From contig NZ_AULX01000025.1 of NCBI RefSeq assembly GCF_000422505.1, positions 62,001 to 126,000 of the forward strand: a stretch of DNA of 64,000 nucleotides. Reading direction: 5' to 3'. A model generated the notes under the pieces. The model did no database searches, was not told where the DNA came from, and worked only from the letters and a program-made list of their open reading frames with translations. Positions 62,458-64,000 of this stretch are shown one piece after another. A program made the translations under genes and the position numbers. The stretch is from Paenibacillus pinihumi DSM 23905 = JCM 16419. GTDB taxonomy: Bacteria > Bacillota > Bacilli > Paenibacillales > Paenibacillaceae. Each line of letters opens with the position of its first letter. The first letter of the stretch is position 1.

Positions 62458-63627
62458 ATGCTGGCTATCGTCAAAGGCCCATATTTACAGTGGCCTACAC
62501 AAAGCACTATGACTATCATGTGGGAGACCTCGGAGCCTGCTACCTCCAGAGTGGAGGTATTCAGGGCCGAACGGATTCATAGCGGGCATCAGGGAAACTA
62601 CAAGGAGCCACAGCAACTTCTCACATCAGCAAGCAGCGATAACGAAATGGCCGTTCACCAGCTGACAGTCAGCAATCTGGAGCCGGGGACCGCCTATTTT
62701 TACAAGGTGTATTCCAGCAGCAAGCATGGGCAGACGACGTCGGAGATGTATCCGTTCAAGACAGCAGGGGGGAAGTTGGAGTCCTTCTCCTTCACGGTAA
62801 CGAGTGAGACGGGAGGGTATAGCTGGTTCGATACGACAGAAGGCGAAATCAACCGGCGGGTATTCAGGCAGATGCAGCGGTACCGGCCGGATTTTGTGTT
62901 GTTTGTCGGGGATATTGTGGATGATGGCGCCAGATATGAGGATTGGGACCGCTATTTCTTCAGACCCGGCAAGGAGCTGCTGGCGACGACACCATGCTAC
63001 AGCTGCCTGGGAAATCATGAGAATAATGGTTCATGGTATTACGATTTCTTTGCTTTTCATCCGCCCAAAAATTACTATTCATTTAACTACGGCGATGCAC
63101 ATTTCGTATGTCTGGACAGCACAGCATTCATCCCGCCTGATACATACCCCCACTCACCCTGCAGCATCGGACCCGGAAATGCCCAGTATGATTTTCTTGT
63201 CCGTGACTTGCAGCACGCATCTTCCGCGAAGTGGAAGATCGTCTTTTTTCATTATCCGCCCTATGTCTCCGGGGGTTATCAGGTAGAGGAATTGAGAGCG
63301 CTATGTCCTGTCTTTGAAAAATATGGTGTGGACGTGGTATTCAATTCCCATACCATTGTCTATGAGCGGAGCCAGCCTCTCCACGCCGGGCGTGTGGACT
63401 ATGATCAGGGCATTGTCTATATAGTAGCCGGAGGCGCCGGAGCGATGCCGGAGTGGCTGCTTCCCAAGCGGGAATGGCACACGGCCCAGTCGGTTGCTGT
63501 GCCCCATTTTATCCAGGTTGTTGTGGCGGCAGACCGGATGGAATTCAGAATGCTGGATGACGAGGGGCGCCTGTTTGATATGTATCATATACACAAAGAT
63601 GCAGACGGCAAGAAGATTCACTTGTAA
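62458..63627 (+). CDS. Purple-acid-phosphatase-like metallophosphoesterase
   Basis: A 389-residue protein without a signal peptide. An Fn3-like N-terminal domain (about 1-110) begins I-V-K-G-P-Y-L-Q-W-P-T-Q; the catalytic domain follows with G-D-I-V-D-D-G, G-N-H-E, F-F-H-Y-P-P-Y and S-H-T-I-V-Y-E-R. The first metal motif (usually an Asp) reads S-E-T-G-G, and the second His of the last G-H-x-H motif is Ile. GGGGTG precedes ATG 62458 by seven bases. Likely hydrolyses phosphate esters if a reduced metal site suffices. Confidence 0.8.
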   Translation: MLAIVKGPYLQWPTQSTMTIMWETSEPATSRVEVFRAERIHSGHQGNYKEPQQLLTSASSDNEMAVHQLTVSNLEPGTAYFYKVYSSSKHGQTTSEMYPFKTAGGKLESFSFTVTSETGGYSWFDTTEGEINRRVFRQMQRYRPDFVLFVGDIVDDGARYEDWDRYFFRPGKELLATTPCYSCLGNHENNGSWYYDFFAFHPPKNYYSFNYGDAHFVCLDSTAFIPPDTYPHSPCSIGPGNAQYDFLVRDLQHASSAKWKIVFFHYPPYVSGGYQVEELRALCPVFEKYGVDVVFNSHTIVYERSQPLHAGRVDYDQGIVYIVAGGAGAMPEWLLPKREWHTAQSVAVPHFIQVVVAADRMEFRMLDDEGRLFDMYHIHKDADGKKIHL

Positions 63628-63639
63628 CATCGCCTTGAC

Positions 63640-64000
63640 ATGTCCAAATTTTCCGGGAATCGGTTCAAGCGATTTCCCGGATTTACCCTGTACAAAGCGC
63701 TTGAGCTGCCTCAGCCTGCAAGGATTCAGGAAGAAGTGAAGAAGGACCCTAACCTGTGGGCCGTTCCGATCTCGCTGGAGGTGCTTCCGGATTATGATGC
63801 GGATTATGTATTCGTAACTTTGCTGAATGAGGACGGGACAGGAGAGCGTTATGATGAAATCAAGGCCAGCTCCATCTGGAAGGATCTGACCGCAGTCAAG
63901 AATAATCATGTATTCGAGATTAATATGGACACTTGGTTAGGCTATACCCCGCATGATATCGAGAAGCAGCTGAAGGAAGCGGTCGATATCCTTACAGAAG
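63640..64000 (+). pseudogene. 5'-truncated siderophore-binding-protein-like fragment (runs off window)
   Basis: The open frame continues past the window end. From about 63682 the text (Y-K-A-L-E-L-P-Q-P-A-R-I-Q-E-E-V, then A-V-P-I-S-L-E-V-L-P-D-Y-D-A-D-Y and N-N-H-V-F-E-I) matches the C-terminal lobe of FhuD/BtuF-type iron-siderophore binding proteins, as also found fused to AraC regulators. The N-terminal lobe and any lipobox are missing, and ATG 63640 has no ribosome site. It is in frame with the phosphatase stop at 63625. Probably a gene remnant. Confidence 0.6.

Noticed and set aside
1-64000. CRISPR array, tRNA or rRNA genes, prophage
   Set aside because: No regularly spaced repeats, no cloverleaf or rRNA-like text, no phage structural genes seen by eye.

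Overview
The window reads as chromosome of a Gram-positive, spore-former-type Firmicute, most likely Paenibacillus or a close relative. Pointers are the roughly even base composition, strong AGGAGG ribosome sites, many intrinsic terminators, a Trp T-box leader, two S-layer-homology (SLH) surface proteins, a cyclodextrin glucanotransferase of the P. macerans type, an mdxEFG-like maltodextrin importer, a BlaI/M56 signalling pair and an intracellular subtilisin. No rRNA, tRNA, prophage or CRISPR array was seen. LAYOUT. 1-5.9 kb: end of a seven-gene, overlapping operon for a peptide/nickel-type ABC importer followed by a class V aminotransferase and a COG1228-type amidohydrolase. 6.1-10.1 kb: acetyltransferase, ABC-F ATPase with a 216-bp palindromic repeat in its leader, a decayed gene, a PhzF-like enzyme and a 55-residue membrane protein. 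10.4-20.1 kb: starch/cyclodextrin locus with neopullulanase (behind a leader terminator), secreted CGTase, the MdxEFG importer and a divergent LacI-type regulator flanked by LacI-like operators and one cre-like site. A second copy and a diverged third copy of the 216-bp repeat lie here. 20.2-21 kb: barnase-barstar pair. 21.3-23.1 kb: AT-rich island with a methyltransferase, a damaged small gene and what looks like a solitary IS3-type end. 23.1-27.3 kb: BlaI repressor, M56 sensor-protease with a non-beta-lactam sensor region, and a free secreted paralogue of that sensor region, all with the same operator. 27.5-32.5 kb: tautomerase-like protein, GH43 enzyme, intracellular subtilisin, lipoprotein endonuclease, DUF2278 protein. 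32.7-37.7 kb: giant double beta-helix SLH protein. 37.7-45.3 kb: small kinase-like protein, VOC protein, then a divergent locus with an SsuABC-like importer split around a LysR regulator and joined to DinB and M20 genes. 45.4-46.8 kb: T-box-controlled tryptophanyl-tRNA synthetase with an extra Trp-Trp-Trp leader reading frame. 47.6-53.4 kb: pentose phosphate operon zwf-tkt-tal-gnd. 53.8-64 kb: RCC1-repeat protein, DUF1877, NUDIX, an unknown two-repeat protein, DUF3977, an LRR-Ig-SLH surface protein, an atypical kinase-like protein, a metallophosphoesterase with altered metal motifs and a 5'-truncated siderophore-binding-protein-like remnant. HOW IT WORKS TOGETHER. Secreted CGTase would turn starch into cyclodextrins and maltodextrins, MdxEFG would import them (no ATPase gene is here, so a shared MsmX-type ATPase is expected), and the cytoplasmic neopullulanase would open them under MalR-type control. 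Least explained are the M56 sensor system with its free sensor paralogue, the T-box plus WWW leader at trpS, the palindromic repeat family and the leader terminator before the neopullulanase gene.
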